DNA of 55,303 nucleotides from a virus. Position numbers and translations under genes: made by a program. The notes under the pieces are model-generated. The model was not told the origin of the DNA and did not search any database. It was given only the letters and a program-made list of their open reading frames with translations. Location: IMG/VR virus record IMGVR_UViG_3300049440_000066, positions 1-55,303 of that record; one strand, 5' to 3'. Shown here one piece after another: positions 8,221 to 16,433 of this stretch (positions are counted from its first letter, which is position 1; every line of letters begins with the position of its first letter).

Positions 8221-8534
8221 TGTCCGAAGACACTCCAAACCGAGCACGCGAAGCCTACGATGCAATGTGGGCGCAGTTCGACAAGGACGCCGAAACGAAC
8301 TGGACCGAAGCCTGCCGAAACCTCAGACGCGCCCTTTGCCAGAACGCCGGGGAGCTTGTGCCGCTTTATTTTAATAGCAAGGATCACATGGAAGCCGTTT
8401 TCAAGGTGAAAGAGCAGATGAAGTCTGCCGAGAGGCCGGAAGAAGCGGGCGACCCGGTGGAAACGATGTCGAAATACTTGCGCGGGGAGATTGAATTGTC
8501 GAGAATCCCTCTTGAAGCGCCGAGGAAAAATTGA
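8220..8534 (+). CDS. Unknown small helical protein
   Basis: A 104-residue, mainly helical acidic protein (REAYDAMWAQFDKDAETNWTEACRNLRRAL). It directly precedes the portal gene and overlaps its TTG start by four bases. No known family is recognised; a head-assembly role is possible from position. Confidence 0.68.
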   Translation: MSEDTPNRAREAYDAMWAQFDKDAETNWTEACRNLRRALCQNAGELVPLYFNSKDHMEAVFKVKEQMKSAERPEEAGDPVETMSKYLRGEIELSRIPLEAPRKN

Positions 8535-10264
8535 GCATTTCTTACGTTCCGATAATGATGGGCACGGAGAAGAAAAGCTCTGGCCCGTCCAACCAAGAAC
8601 GACGCATCTCCCGGCAGATCGACGAATTGATGCGTATGTCACGCGCCGAGCGCGAACAGAAACAAGGCTCCGATCACGCGCAAGAAATGGTTCAGCTTTA
8701 CAACCTGCATAGCTACGCTACTTCCGCAGCACCATCCTTCCGGCCCCGAGTCATGCTTCCCGAAGTTCAATTTCTGATGATGTGCGAGGCCACGGATTTA
8801 ACGAATGACACGCCGAAGGTTTACATCTCCGTGGACGGCAAAGCGGACGAACAGCGCGAGAAGGCTTTCAATGCCGCATGGCGACTCGGGATGTTCAACA
8901 ACCGGATATTTGACGCGGTGCTTTGGTCGCAATTCGTCAATCCCTCATGGATTCAGTTGGGATACGCGCCGGATGCCCGAAACGGCAAGGGCATGGTCTG
9001 GATTGCCGCCGACGATCCCTCCTCGGTTTATCCCGACCCGCACGCCATCAACGACCGCACGATGGCGTATCTCGTTAAGGAACGCTATTTCTACGTGGAC
9101 GAAATCAGGAGAGCCTATCCCGAGCGCGGGAAATACGTGAAGATCGGAGGCGGCTATGACGACTTCCAAGACAACGAGATGGAAGGTTCTCGATTCGATC
9201 TTTCGATGGAGTTACCGCCAGGTCCGCTCCGAGTTGATGCACCAGAGGGGTTCGAGCATCAAAGAAACGGGCCAAGAGTTCGTGTGCGATACCTCTGGGT
9301 CAAGGATTATGCGAAAGAGAGAATCGAGGAAATCGCTGGTGTAAAAGCGGGAAATGGATTCGAGCTTGTCATTCAGCCGAAGAGTAAGTGGAAATTCCCG
9401 AATGGCAGATTCATCGTCGAGTGCAACGGTATTATCCTTGCCGATGGCCCCAATTTCATTCCGCGCTTACCGGAAGACGATTTTGGAACTTTTCCGTTTG
9501 TTGGTGTCTGGTCGATGCCTCATCTCAACAGCATCTACGGCCCCGATCCCGTACGCTATGCGAAGAATCCGCAGGACATCGCTGAGAAATTGAGCACGCA
9601 GCTTGTCGAAAACGTAGTTCGCACTAACAACGTGCAATGTTGGATTCCAAAAGACGCGGGCATTGACATTGACGCCTACGGCGGGCTTCCCGGAGAAGTG
9701 CAAGTTTACGACGGCGATAAGCCTCCGACGATGAGTTCGCCGCCACAGATTCCGCAGCACATGACGCAACTGCCGGAATATTTTCTCGGGAAGGTAGGGC
9801 GTTACACTGGCACAACACCCGAGCGGCAGGGACAGGCCGGGGGAGGGAACATTTCACCGGAACTGTTCGATGCGGCTGTATTTCAAGGACAGACGTTTGT
9901 TCGGATGAAGGCGCGACTCTTAGCCGAATCGTATCAGCGCCTTGCAAGAATGACTTTTTACACGATGGCGAGATTCAAGCGGCAGGATGACATTCTTTCA
10001 GCGGCTCGCGGCAAGAGAAAATCATGCGCGTGGCTTCCGATTCCCGATGGGGCGGAATGCGACATCGAATTGGACGAGGCCGACCTAAAAGCCGTGTCTT
10101 CGTCGATGATGAAAAACTTAGTGATGGCCCTCTCGAAGACTGGCGCTCTCCCGCCGAAGTTTGTGTTCGAGACGCTCGGCCTTCCGAACGCTGATGAGCT
10201 TGCAGCGCAATCCACTCAGGCGCAAGAGCTTGCCGCTATTTCTAAATTGAGAAAGCCCCGATGA
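8531..10264 (+). CDS. Portal protein
   Basis: The dodecameric ring at the capsid vertex through which DNA passes, 577 residues. The core contains motifs typical of phage portals (AADDPSSVYPDPHAINDRTMAYLVKERY at about 155-185, and long wing/stem helices later). The region around EKLSTQLVENVVRTNNVQCW fits the clip/stem part. Start TTG 8531 has a GAGG ribosome site and overlaps the previous stop; ATG 8555 is an alternative. Location after terL supports the call; the exact portal family (P22-like or other) is uncertain. Confidence 0.85.
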   Translation: MSISYVPIMMGTEKKSSGPSNQERRISRQIDELMRMSRAEREQKQGSDHAQEMVQLYNLHSYATSAAPSFRPRVMLPEVQFLMMCEATDLTNDTPKVYISVDGKADEQREKAFNAAWRLGMFNNRIFDAVLWSQFVNPSWIQLGYAPDARNGKGMVWIAADDPSSVYPDPHAINDRTMAYLVKERYFYVDEIRRAYPERGKYVKIGGGYDDFQDNEMEGSRFDLSMELPPGPLRVDAPEGFEHQRNGPRVRVRYLWVKDYAKERIEEIAGVKAGNGFELVIQPKSKWKFPNGRFIVECNGIILADGPNFIPRLPEDDFGTFPFVGVWSMPHLNSIYGPDPVRYAKNPQDIAEKLSTQLVENVVRTNNVQCWIPKDAGIDIDAYGGLPGEVQVYDGDKPPTMSSPPQIPQHMTQLPEYFLGKVGRYTGTTPERQGQAGGGNISPELFDAAVFQGQTFVRMKARLLAESYQRLARMTFYTMARFKRQDDILSAARGKRKSCAWLPIPDGAECDIELDEADLKAVSSSMMKNLVMALSKTGALPPKFVFETLGLPNADELAAQSTQAQELAAISKLRKPR

Positions 10265-10749
10265 TGTCCGAAATACTTGGAAATATCGCGCAGCAAATGA
10301 GTCCATCCACATCAACCACTCAGCCACTAATGACTTCACCAAGCACTGATGCGAAGAACCAACCACAGTCAAAGTGGCCCGTTGGAATGTTAGAACCTCC
10401 AAACATAAATCTTTATGATCGGCCAACCGTTCACAATCCCGACGGGACGATTAGCAGCGTTCGTTCAATGTCATTTGAAGAAGATGGACATTCCATTGTA
10501 GTTCCCACAGTGAGTGACGATGGAAGGATTCTTTCCGAGAAAGAAGCTATCGACCAGTATCATAGAACTGGAAGACACTTAGGAAGATTTGCAACAACAG
10601 GTCTATTCCCTTGGCAGTTTTCTGATGCTTATTCACAGCAGCTACACGACGAATATGCTAAAGGAGAATATGGTGGACAAAGATCGGGACAAAGCATTGT
10701 GCCGCAAACTACTCCGTGGAATTTGACGATTCCAGCAGGAAAGAAATGA
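10261..10749 (+). CDS. Conserved phage virion-associated protein
   Basis: A 162-residue protein containing a motif common in phage structural regions: INLYDRPTVHNPDGTISSVRSMSFEEDG..., followed by VVPTVSDDGRILSEKEAIDQYHRTGRHLGRF (about residues 50-120). The domain occurs alone or within large virion proteins; its activity is not known to me. The gene is more AT-rich than its neighbours. ATG 10261 overlaps the portal stop, and its own stop overlaps the next start. Confidence 0.75.
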   Translation: MMSEILGNIAQQMSPSTSTTQPLMTSPSTDAKNQPQSKWPVGMLEPPNINLYDRPTVHNPDGTISSVRSMSFEEDGHSIVVPTVSDDGRILSEKEAIDQYHRTGRHLGRFATTGLFPWQFSDAYSQQLHDEYAKGEYGGQRSGQSIVPQTTPWNLTIPAGKK

Positions 10750-10913
10750 CCACTCAAGTCCAATGGGTCCGTGTCGGTGATGCTGCTCGCTACTACCAGA
10801 CGAGCACGCAGACGATTCGGAATTGGTGCAAAGTTGGACTCCTCGTACGTGTCGGATGCCAAGTAATGCGCGATCCGAACGGTCGCTGGCGCATCGCGCT
10901 CCCCGAAAAGTAA
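10746..10913 (+). CDS. Excisionase/MerR-type helix-turn-helix protein
   Basis: A 55-residue protein whose sequence (VRVGDAARYYQTSTQTIRNWCKVGLL ... RDPNGRWRI) matches the winged HTH of MerR/Xis-like DNA-binding proteins: helix-turn-helix, then a basic wing. It would bind DNA and may regulate late genes. Its position in the middle of the head operon is odd, since no integrase is present for an excisionase role. ATG 10746 overlaps the previous stop. Confidence 0.75.
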   Translation: MTTQVQWVRVGDAARYYQTSTQTIRNWCKVGLLVRVGCQVMRDPNGRWRIALPEK

Positions 10914-10946
10914 ACCTCTAAAACGCAAAATCCGCAAAATGGTCTA

Positions 10947-11204
10947 TTGCCATCCCTTGACGTGTGCCTCAATGTGTGCGCGGTGCGATACGAACTCATT
11001 CATCTCTCCGAGCACTCTCATCCGGGATACCAAGCTCCGATCTATCTCGTTCAATTTGCGATTGACGGAAAAGTTTCTCCGCCTTTCTGGTCCTCGAAGC
11101 AATCCCGCATTGAACTCGGAGAAGAGATGTGGTTTGAGAACTTGAAACTCGAAGCCGAAGCAGCCCTGCAAGAGAGCGGGCCAAGCCGAGCACTGACGAA
11201 TTAG
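10947..11204 (+). CDS. Unknown small protein
   Basis: An 85-residue protein with alternating hydrophobic residues (YLVQFAIDGKVSPPFW), then a charged helix (GEEMWFENLKLEAEAALQESG). Only TTG/GTG starts are available and none has a strong ribosome site, so the start is uncertain. An overlapping ATG frame from 10939 encodes a less protein-like product. Function unknown. Confidence 0.5.
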   Translation: MPSLDVCLNVCAVRYELIHLSEHSHPGYQAPIYLVQFAIDGKVSPPFWSSKQSRIELGEEMWFENLKLEAEAALQESGPSRALTN

Positions 11205-11214
11205 GGAGAACAAC

Positions 11215-11298
11215 ATGGCGCGAAGAGGGAAACGCGGTTCGATGAATACGAAGATGGCTGGCCGGAATCCCGGCGCTCGCAAGGCTGGCCGCTACTAA
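11215..11298 (+). CDS. 27-residue Arg/Gly-rich protein
   Basis: ATG 11215 follows GGGAGAA with good spacing. The product has nine Arg/Lys in 27 residues and no acidic residue (opens MARRGKRGS, ends RKAGRY). It resembles protamine-like or nucleic-acid-coating peptides; a DNA-condensing or capsid-internal role is only a guess. A strong RNA hairpin follows at 11307. Confidence 0.6.
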   Translation: MARRGKRGSMNTKMAGRNPGARKAGRY

Positions 11299-11306
11299 GA
11301 GTTTGC

Positions 11307-11343
11307 AGTTGGGGGTCTCCCCTGAAAAACAGGGTGCCCAACT
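11307..11343 (+). other. Two-tier RNA hairpin
   Basis: AGTTGGG (11307-11313) pairs with CCCAACT (11337-11343). Inside, CCCTG (11320-11324) pairs with CAGGG (11330-11334) around an AAAAA loop. No U-tract follows, so it is less likely a simple terminator than an RNase site, attenuator or translation control between two tiny genes. Confidence 0.65.
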
Positions 11344-11360
11344 AGAAAGGAGACACTGAA

Positions 11361-11399
11361 ATGGCGCGACATCGTGGACGCAAAGCCAAGCGGCGTTAG
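11361..11399 (+). CDS. 12-residue basic peptide gene
   Basis: ATG 11361 is preceded by AAAGGAG at good distance and followed by a 12-residue frame, MARHRGRKAKRR, then TAG. Eight of twelve residues are Arg, Lys or His. The strong ribosome site suggests real translation. It could be a mini-protein binding DNA or RNA, or a leader peptide controlling the following gene. Confidence 0.45.
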   Translation: MARHRGRKAKRR

Positions 11400-11432
11400 T
11401 TTTTGGCGCGGAAGGCACTAAGTATGGCGGCT

Positions 11433-11458
11433 GGGCGGGTGACGTGAAACACTCGCCC
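11433..11458 (+). other. GC-rich hairpin
   Basis: GGGCGGGTG (11433-11441) pairs with CACTCGCCC (11450-11458), with one G-U pair and an eight-base loop. It lies between the 12-residue gene and the gene at 11478. No T-run follows; it may be a processing or attenuation element. Confidence 0.55.
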
Positions 11459-11477
11459 TTGCTGCACGGGAGAAGAA

Positions 11478-11675
11478 ATGGCAACGAATAACGGGCGTGA
11501 TGATCGGATCGACGTAGCGCAGATCGAGCGCAATCGCCGTTTGACCGAGGAATCGACACAGGAAACGCCTTTCAACGAAGAGATTATGGCTGGAGAGGCA
11601 AATTACGGCGAAGCACTTTACGACAACATGCCCGAGGACAAAGTTGGATTCATGCCGACGTGGAAAAGGAGATAG
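11478..11675 (+). CDS. Unknown small acidic protein
   Basis: A 65-residue, mostly polar protein with ribosome site GGGAGAAGAA before ATG 11478. It appears unstructured (many Asn, Glu, Arg). It is one of three small genes before the scaffold and is probably a minor head or assembly factor by position only. Confidence 0.65.
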   Translation: MATNNGRDDRIDVAQIERNRRLTEESTQETPFNEEIMAGEANYGEALYDNMPEDKVGFMPTWKRR

Positions 11676-11677
11676 CG

Positions 11678-11860
11678 ATGGCGAAAAACGATTATTTCTC
11701 AAACTTTGACACTCCGTACCAGACGCAGCCGCCGAAGGGTGCTGCCGAGGGTGGGATTGATTACGGCGGGGTAACGGCTATTCCCGAAGCGAACGATCCG
11801 ATGGGTGTGATGCCGAAAGACGCGAAGCCCCGGAATATCGGGCCGTCCTCAAAGGAATAA
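11678..11860 (+). CDS. Unknown small protein
   Basis: A 60-residue Pro/Gly/Asp-rich protein. I chose ATG 11678, which has GGAG at good spacing, over an upstream frame opening at 11660. No family is recognised; it lies in the head operon. Confidence 0.6.
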   Translation: MAKNDYFSNFDTPYQTQPPKGAAEGGIDYGGVTAIPEANDPMGVMPKDAKPRNIGPSSKE

Positions 11861-11865
11861 CTTGA

Positions 11866-12285
11866 TTGGCTTCGCCGCCAAATCCGTTGCAAGGGGCAGG
11901 TGCTCCGCCATCCGGCGGTGGGATGCTCGGGACGATTTTAGGCGCTCTGTCCAACAGGGCTTCTACGAATCCGGGACAGGATTACTCCGAGCAATCCGCC
12001 GCCTTACAGGGTGCCGACCCTTCGATGATTTTGCGGCAACTCGAACAGATCAACCAGGTGCTCGGCGTTCTGTTCGTCAAGACGTTTCAAACGCTGCCGA
12101 ATGTAGCAAATCAGATTAGCACGACGATGAAGGCTCTCAGCCGTGCAATTAAAGAGGGCCAGCAAGCCTCGAATGTCGGGGAAGTGGTAAAGAACTCAGA
12201 GAATCAAGGTTCACAGCCGATCAGTTTCAGTGCTGTACAGCAGGGGCAACCGCCGACCGGAAATGAAGCCCCCGCCAGCATGTAA
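11866..12285 (+). CDS. Unknown protein with central helices
   Basis: A 139-residue protein with TTG start (11866) after AAAGGAATAA. The N-terminus is Gly/Pro-rich, the centre is an amphipathic helical stretch (LRQLEQINQVLGVLFVKTFQTLPNVANQISTT), and the C-terminus is disordered and Gln/Pro-rich. The pattern suits a small structural or assembly protein. Position just before the scaffold supports a head role. Confidence 0.6.
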   Translation: MASPPNPLQGAGAPPSGGGMLGTILGALSNRASTNPGQDYSEQSAALQGADPSMILRQLEQINQVLGVLFVKTFQTLPNVANQISTTMKALSRAIKEGQQASNVGEVVKNSENQGSQPISFSAVQQGQPPTGNEAPASM

Positions 12286-12300
12286 AGGGAGAGAAAACTT

Positions 12301-13122
12301 ATGAGCGTCGATCAGATCAAAAAGTTTCTTGAGCAAGCGCAGGAATATCCTGACAACACGCCAATCCGAATCGGCGATCAGGAGATTCCTCTCGGTTCTC
12401 TTCGGCAACTGAATGCCTCGGAACGCAATACGCTTTCCGAACGGCTCAAGGGAGTCGAAACAAAGGAAGCCGAACTCAACACTCGGCAGCAATCCATCGT
12501 GGACCTCGCGCAGAAAGCGCAAGCGGCGTATCAGGCCGCCGAAGAAGCCCGTGCCAAAGCGGGACAGGCACCTCTTCCGAATCCCGGCGCGGACCCATTC
12601 GCCGATCCGTGGCTTGCTCCGGTGAAATCGGCTCTTGACGCACGCGACAAGAAGATCGAAGAACTCTCGAACCTTGCCAAGAACCTGCAATCGACGCTCG
12701 GGCAAGCGGCCACCGTGTTTATGAAGCGCGAGTGGCAGCGCGAGTACGACGGCCTGAACTTCGGCAAGCGCGACAAGAAGCCGAGTCGGGACGAAATCCT
12801 GAAGTACGCGAACGAAAACAAGATCATCGACCAGGACGGAATGCCATCGGTGCGGCTTGCTTGGGAAAAGATGTCGGAAACTGACCGCCTCGAAGAAGCG
12901 CGTCAAGCGGCACTGGAAAAGGGACGCGAAGAGGGCCGCATGGAAGCGATGGCCGCTCGGGTTACGCCTCCCGGAGTTTCTGGCATCGGGCAAGGGCCGG
13001 CAGCGGCTCCGAAGAGAATCGGTCCCGAGACGGACGTTCTCGGCGATATGTACGGAGAGGCTTTGAAAGACCCTGAACTGCGGCAACTGATCGAGCAGAT
13101 GGGTCCGGGAATGATGCAGTAA
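12301..13122 (+). CDS. Scaffolding protein
   Basis: A 273-residue, highly charged helical protein with long coiled-coil stretches (ERNTLSERLKGVETKEAELNTRQQSIVDLAQKAQ... and DRLEEARQAALEKGREEGRMEA). It sits directly before the coat protein, as scaffolds do. Its role would be to guide procapsid assembly and then leave. Ribosome site GGGAGAG precedes ATG 12301. Confidence rests on composition and position, not on a catalytic motif. Confidence 0.8.
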   Translation: MSVDQIKKFLEQAQEYPDNTPIRIGDQEIPLGSLRQLNASERNTLSERLKGVETKEAELNTRQQSIVDLAQKAQAAYQAAEEARAKAGQAPLPNPGADPFADPWLAPVKSALDARDKKIEELSNLAKNLQSTLGQAATVFMKREWQREYDGLNFGKRDKKPSRDEILKYANENKIIDQDGMPSVRLAWEKMSETDRLEEARQAALEKGREEGRMEAMAARVTPPGVSGIGQGPAAAPKRIGPETDVLGDMYGEALKDPELRQLIEQMGPGMMQ

Positions 13123-13153
13123 CGCTTTTTAATCGAAAAAGGAGCCATAAAAC

Positions 13154-14158
13154 ATGGCCTTCATTACAGGAACAGGAATCAACCAGCCTAGCGCGACACT
13201 GGTAAACACGCTCCAGTCGATCTCGCAGAAGATGATCTACCCGAAGGTTGCGGACCTCGTGTTCCAGCCGTCGCCGACATTCTCATTCCTGAACCAATAC
13301 GCCAAAAAGTACAATGCAGGGGCCGAAATCGTCTATCCCTTGCTGACCACGAAGATTACGACTCGTGGCGCGTATTGGGGCGACCAGCTTTTGCCGACTT
13401 CGGCGATTGACGCCATCCAACCCGCTGACCAGGTGTGGCGCGGCTATTTCCAGGCCGTGACGCTGCCGGTCATGGACATCGTTATCGGTCGCGGCGGTCC
13501 TGTGGGTCTCGATCTTGTGAAGACCTACGTGCAGGCTGCTGCCGGTTCGATGCTCGACATGCTGGCCGAAGCGGTCGCGGGCAATGCGCCGTTCAACTCC
13601 TCGATTGACCTCGATTCGATCAGCGCATGGGTACTGTCCACCACGAACACGATTGCCGGAATCAACCGCACAACGAACTCATTCTGGCAACCAGCGGCGA
13701 ACCAAGCCATCGGCGGACACCTCACTCCGATCAAGCTCTTGCCGGCGTACTTCCTGACGACTTTCGGCTATGACGAGCCGAACCTGTTGATTCTGAACAA
13801 CACTGACTTTGCGAACTTCGAGGGACAGTTCACGCAAAACTCGAACGCCTCGGCATCGACGACCATTATCCGCGCGAGCGACAATTACGCGGACACGGCC
13901 CCGATCCAGACTTCCTTCCGGTATCACATGCGGTTCAAAAATGCGGTAGTCCTTGCGGATCAACACTTTCCAGCAGGAACCGGTTACCTGCTGAACACGA
14001 AGTACATCTGGATGATCTATAATCTTGGCAGTTATTTCCGCATGACTCCGTGGATTATGCCGTCGAACCAGGACGTTATCACCGCGAGGATTCACTTGAT
14101 CGCGCAACTCGGCTGCAATCGTCCTTTGGCCCAGGTTGCGCTCACGACTTTGAGCTAA
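13154..14158 (+). CDS. Major capsid protein
   Basis: A 334-residue protein, the most likely HK97-fold coat subunit. It follows the scaffold, has its own strong ribosome site (AAAGGAGCC), and shows coat-like composition with few Cys/Lys and many Asn, Thr and aromatic residues. A long central helix (GLDLVKTYVQAAAGSMLDMLAEAVAGN, about 118-144) could be the spine helix. The C-terminus (ARIHLIAQLGCNRPLAQVALTTL) has the form of coat proteins from short-tailed phages. Confidence 0.85.
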   Translation: MAFITGTGINQPSATLVNTLQSISQKMIYPKVADLVFQPSPTFSFLNQYAKKYNAGAEIVYPLLTTKITTRGAYWGDQLLPTSAIDAIQPADQVWRGYFQAVTLPVMDIVIGRGGPVGLDLVKTYVQAAAGSMLDMLAEAVAGNAPFNSSIDLDSISAWVLSTTNTIAGINRTTNSFWQPAANQAIGGHLTPIKLLPAYFLTTFGYDEPNLLILNNTDFANFEGQFTQNSNASASTTIIRASDNYADTAPIQTSFRYHMRFKNAVVLADQHFPAGTGYLLNTKYIWMIYNLGSYFRMTPWIMPSNQDVITARIHLIAQLGCNRPLAQVALTTLS

Positions 14159-14188
14159 GAACGATCTGATTCTTTTAAGGAGCCTTCG

Positions 14189-14695
14189 ATGGCCTTGAAT
14201 ATTGGAGTTGAACGTACATTCCCAGGAGCAGGCGTATCCACACGCCAAACGATCCAGACCGTCACCGGACTGGCGATTACCTCGGGAACCACGTATTACC
14301 TTCCGGGAACTTCGCTGAACACGGTGGTCGGACTGCTTCAGCCGACGGTCACGATTTGCAAAGTGCGCGTGAAGATTTACAACGGCGCTGGAACCTCGCC
14401 CACGCTCACCAAATTGCAGATCATGGGCTATGACGGGACGAACTCCGTGGTCATCGCGGACTGGAACTTCTCCACCGCCGTCACGCTCTCGACGACAAGC
14501 TGGTTTGACGGATTTGCCTTCTGCATGGCGGATACGGCTACCGGAGCGACGAGCGGCGGCGCGGTCGGCCAACTCATCAGCGGGTCGAGCGCCACGTCCG
14601 GCAACGGCGGAATGATCGCCGTGAAGATTATCCCGACGCTTGGCGGCACTTCACCGGCGGCTACGATGGACGCGGAAATCTTCGGCCTCATTTAA
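14189..14695 (+). CDS. Probable capsid decoration protein
   Basis: A 168-residue beta-rich protein of Thr, Gly, Ser and Val, with ribosome site AAGGAG before ATG 14189. The repeated strand pattern and place right after the coat gene suggest a head decoration or minor capsid protein. No specific family is recognised. A large hairpin follows at 14716. Confidence 0.65.
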   Translation: MALNIGVERTFPGAGVSTRQTIQTVTGLAITSGTTYYLPGTSLNTVVGLLQPTVTICKVRVKIYNGAGTSPTLTKLQIMGYDGTNSVVIADWNFSTAVTLSTTSWFDGFAFCMADTATGATSGGAVGQLISGSSATSGNGGMIAVKIIPTLGGTSPAATMDAEIFGLI

Positions 14696-14715
14696 GCCGA
14701 AGCTAAATTTCTCCA

Positions 14716-14772
14716 CTGGTCGGCAACGGGCCGGGCTAGGCTTCCCTCAGAGCTTGGCTTGGCCCGTACCAG
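14716..14772 (+). other. Long intergenic hairpin
   Basis: CTGGT (14716-14720) pairs with ACCAG (14768-14772), and ACGGGCC pairs with GGCCCGT nearer the loop, leaving a small bulge. Further partial pairing in the GGGCTAGGC...GCTTGGC loop is possible. It lies between the capsid genes and the small basic gene at 14787; it could lower read-through or stabilise the coat mRNA end. Confidence 0.65.
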
Positions 14773-14786
14773 TTTAGGGGCACGAA

Positions 14787-14972
14787 ATGCCAAATGATCT
14801 CTACAAGAAAGCCGATGACAAGACTCCATTCCGGCCCTTGCTCGACTCTCCTGCGGACCCCGACCCGCAAAGGACTCTTGGCATACCGGATCGGGATGTA
14901 GAACGGGCGCGTCAAGTAGCGCGTGAGGCCGGAGCGTACAGAACGACAAGCAGGAGAAGCGCGAGACGCTAA
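14787..14972 (+). CDS. Unknown small protein with basic tail
   Basis: A 61-residue polar protein with an Arg/Ser-rich end (YRTTSRRSARR). It abuts the next gene (stop at 14970-14972, ATG 14973). Possible virion-associated or DNA-binding role from its tail; no family recognised. Confidence 0.6.
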   Translation: MPNDLYKKADDKTPFRPLLDSPADPDPQRTLGIPDRDVERARQVAREAGAYRTTSRRSARR

Positions 14973-15167
14973 ATGGCAACGACAAGAAACTTACGGAAGG
15001 CCGTCCGCGACGAAGAGAAGGCCGTGCAGGATTACCAGCGGTCGGCAGACACGGCGCAATCGGAAGATAAGCCTGTCACAGCGCGGAAATTCAGGCATGT
15101 TCGCAAGGAAGAAAAGCAGCACAAGCGGGAATTTAGCAAGCTGCTGAAAAGAACTTCGAGGCGCTAA
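14973..15167 (+). CDS. Small helical protein, half-ferritin-like
   Basis: A 64-residue protein of two helices with DEEKAVQDYQRSA and HVRKEEKQHKREFSKLL. The spacing of E, H-x3-EE-x2-H recalls one half of a rubrerythrin/ferritin-like four-helix bundle, and similar mini-proteins occur in other phages. Metal binding by a dimer is possible. It is very basic at the C-terminus. Confidence 0.6.
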   Translation: MATTRNLRKAVRDEEKAVQDYQRSADTAQSEDKPVTARKFRHVRKEEKQHKREFSKLLKRTSRR

Positions 15168-16427
15168 GTGGCTACAACTCCCATTGCATTGTTCACAGGT
15201 TCGCTCATCGGTGACGTGCTCGTACAGGCCCGCGAAACCGTACCGGATATGCCTCCGAGTTTGCCTGCTCCAGTAGCGGTGGCTGTGGTTACGACTCCCG
15301 GAACTGGCACGCTCGCGGCTGGCACGTATTTCGTCGAAGTGACGCAATGGAATCAATGGGGCGAAACGCTTGCCTCGACCGAATCTCTCCAACTTACGGT
15401 TCTAGCGACAAACGGCATTCAGATCACGTCGGCCTTGCAGGTGGGCGCGACCAAGATTCGAGCATATCTCACTCAGGTCAATGGCTCATCGGGAAGCGAG
15501 TCTCAGTATGTCGAATCCACCGTATCGCCGTTCACGATCCTTGCGAATCCGGTGCTTGCCGGCAGTCCTCCGGTACGCGGTACGGCATGGCTTCCCGACT
15601 CGGATGGCGGCTTTATCTCGGCAGGAGCGATTTACAGGTGGCTGAACGCAGGGCTTGAAATCATCGCTCGCGGTACAGGGGGATTCCAAGACTATTCGGC
15701 CATCGGCTCGACCATCAATCAGCCGCTTTATCAGATTCCCGCGAACTGGAACTCGATCACCGCAATCTGGTACGACGGTTACTGGATGACGGGCGGCGAT
15801 CCTGGCTACTTCTGGAAACGCAACTCGATCACCAGCCAAGTGCTTGCAAATGCACATATTTCTCACAACGGTTCGCGCACGATTCTCGAAGTGTACCCGC
15901 AACCGGCCAGAACTTCGCTCGTCACGACTCTGGCAGCGCCAATGAGCACTACGGACACGACAGCGACACTTACGAGCGCGGCTTTTGTTCTGCCGTTTGG
16001 ATTCGTTTCTATCGGTTCAGAGATTATGGCCTATGCGACGATAAATGGAAATCAGTTGACGGGCCTCATCCGGGGACTTGGCGGAACAAGTATCATCGCG
16101 CATGTCGCAACCGAAGTAGCGACGGAATGCAACATCGCATGGATGGGCAAACGGCAATCGACGCAGACCTATACGCCCGGACAATCTACAGCAACTCTTC
16201 CGATTGTTTCGGGATGGGATCAGCTTCTCATTTCATATATTGCAGGACGGGCCAAGATCGTCGAGCATGATTTACAGTCGATGAGTGCATTCAATCAGGA
16301 CATGGAAAAGCAGGTAAAAGGTTGGGCGCAAACGGCGGGATCGGTGGTTCGCAGAAGGCAAGTGGGAGGACCGAGCAAGCCTGGAGTGTACTTCCCAGAC
16401 GTTGCGGGAGGTATTCTTATCCAATAA
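15168..16427 (+). CDS. Probable head-tail adaptor / connector protein
   Basis: A 419-residue protein with GTG start directly after the preceding stop. Residues ~37-115 look like an Fn3/Ig-type beta sandwich (TYFVEVTQWNQWGETLASTES). The middle (AIYRWLNAGLEIIARGTGGFQDYSAIG) is a helical element typical of connector proteins, and the C-terminus has helices with a basic end. Position before the large gp10-like gene fits an adaptor that binds the portal in short-tailed phages. No enzymatic motif is seen. Confidence 0.6.
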   Translation: MATTPIALFTGSLIGDVLVQARETVPDMPPSLPAPVAVAVVTTPGTGTLAAGTYFVEVTQWNQWGETLASTESLQLTVLATNGIQITSALQVGATKIRAYLTQVNGSSGSESQYVESTVSPFTILANPVLAGSPPVRGTAWLPDSDGGFISAGAIYRWLNAGLEIIARGTGGFQDYSAIGSTINQPLYQIPANWNSITAIWYDGYWMTGGDPGYFWKRNSITSQVLANAHISHNGSRTILEVYPQPARTSLVTTLAAPMSTTDTTATLTSAAFVLPFGFVSIGSEIMAYATINGNQLTGLIRGLGGTSIIAHVATEVATECNIAWMGKRQSTQTYTPGQSTATLPIVSGWDQLLISYIAGRAKIVEHDLQSMSAFNQDMEKQVKGWAQTAGSVVRRRQVGGPSKPGVYFPDVAGGILIQ

Positions 16428-16433
16428 TAATTT

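Noticed and set aside
10746-10913. Excisionase of a temperate phage
   Set aside because: No integrase, attachment site or repressor found; kept only as a DNA-binding protein.
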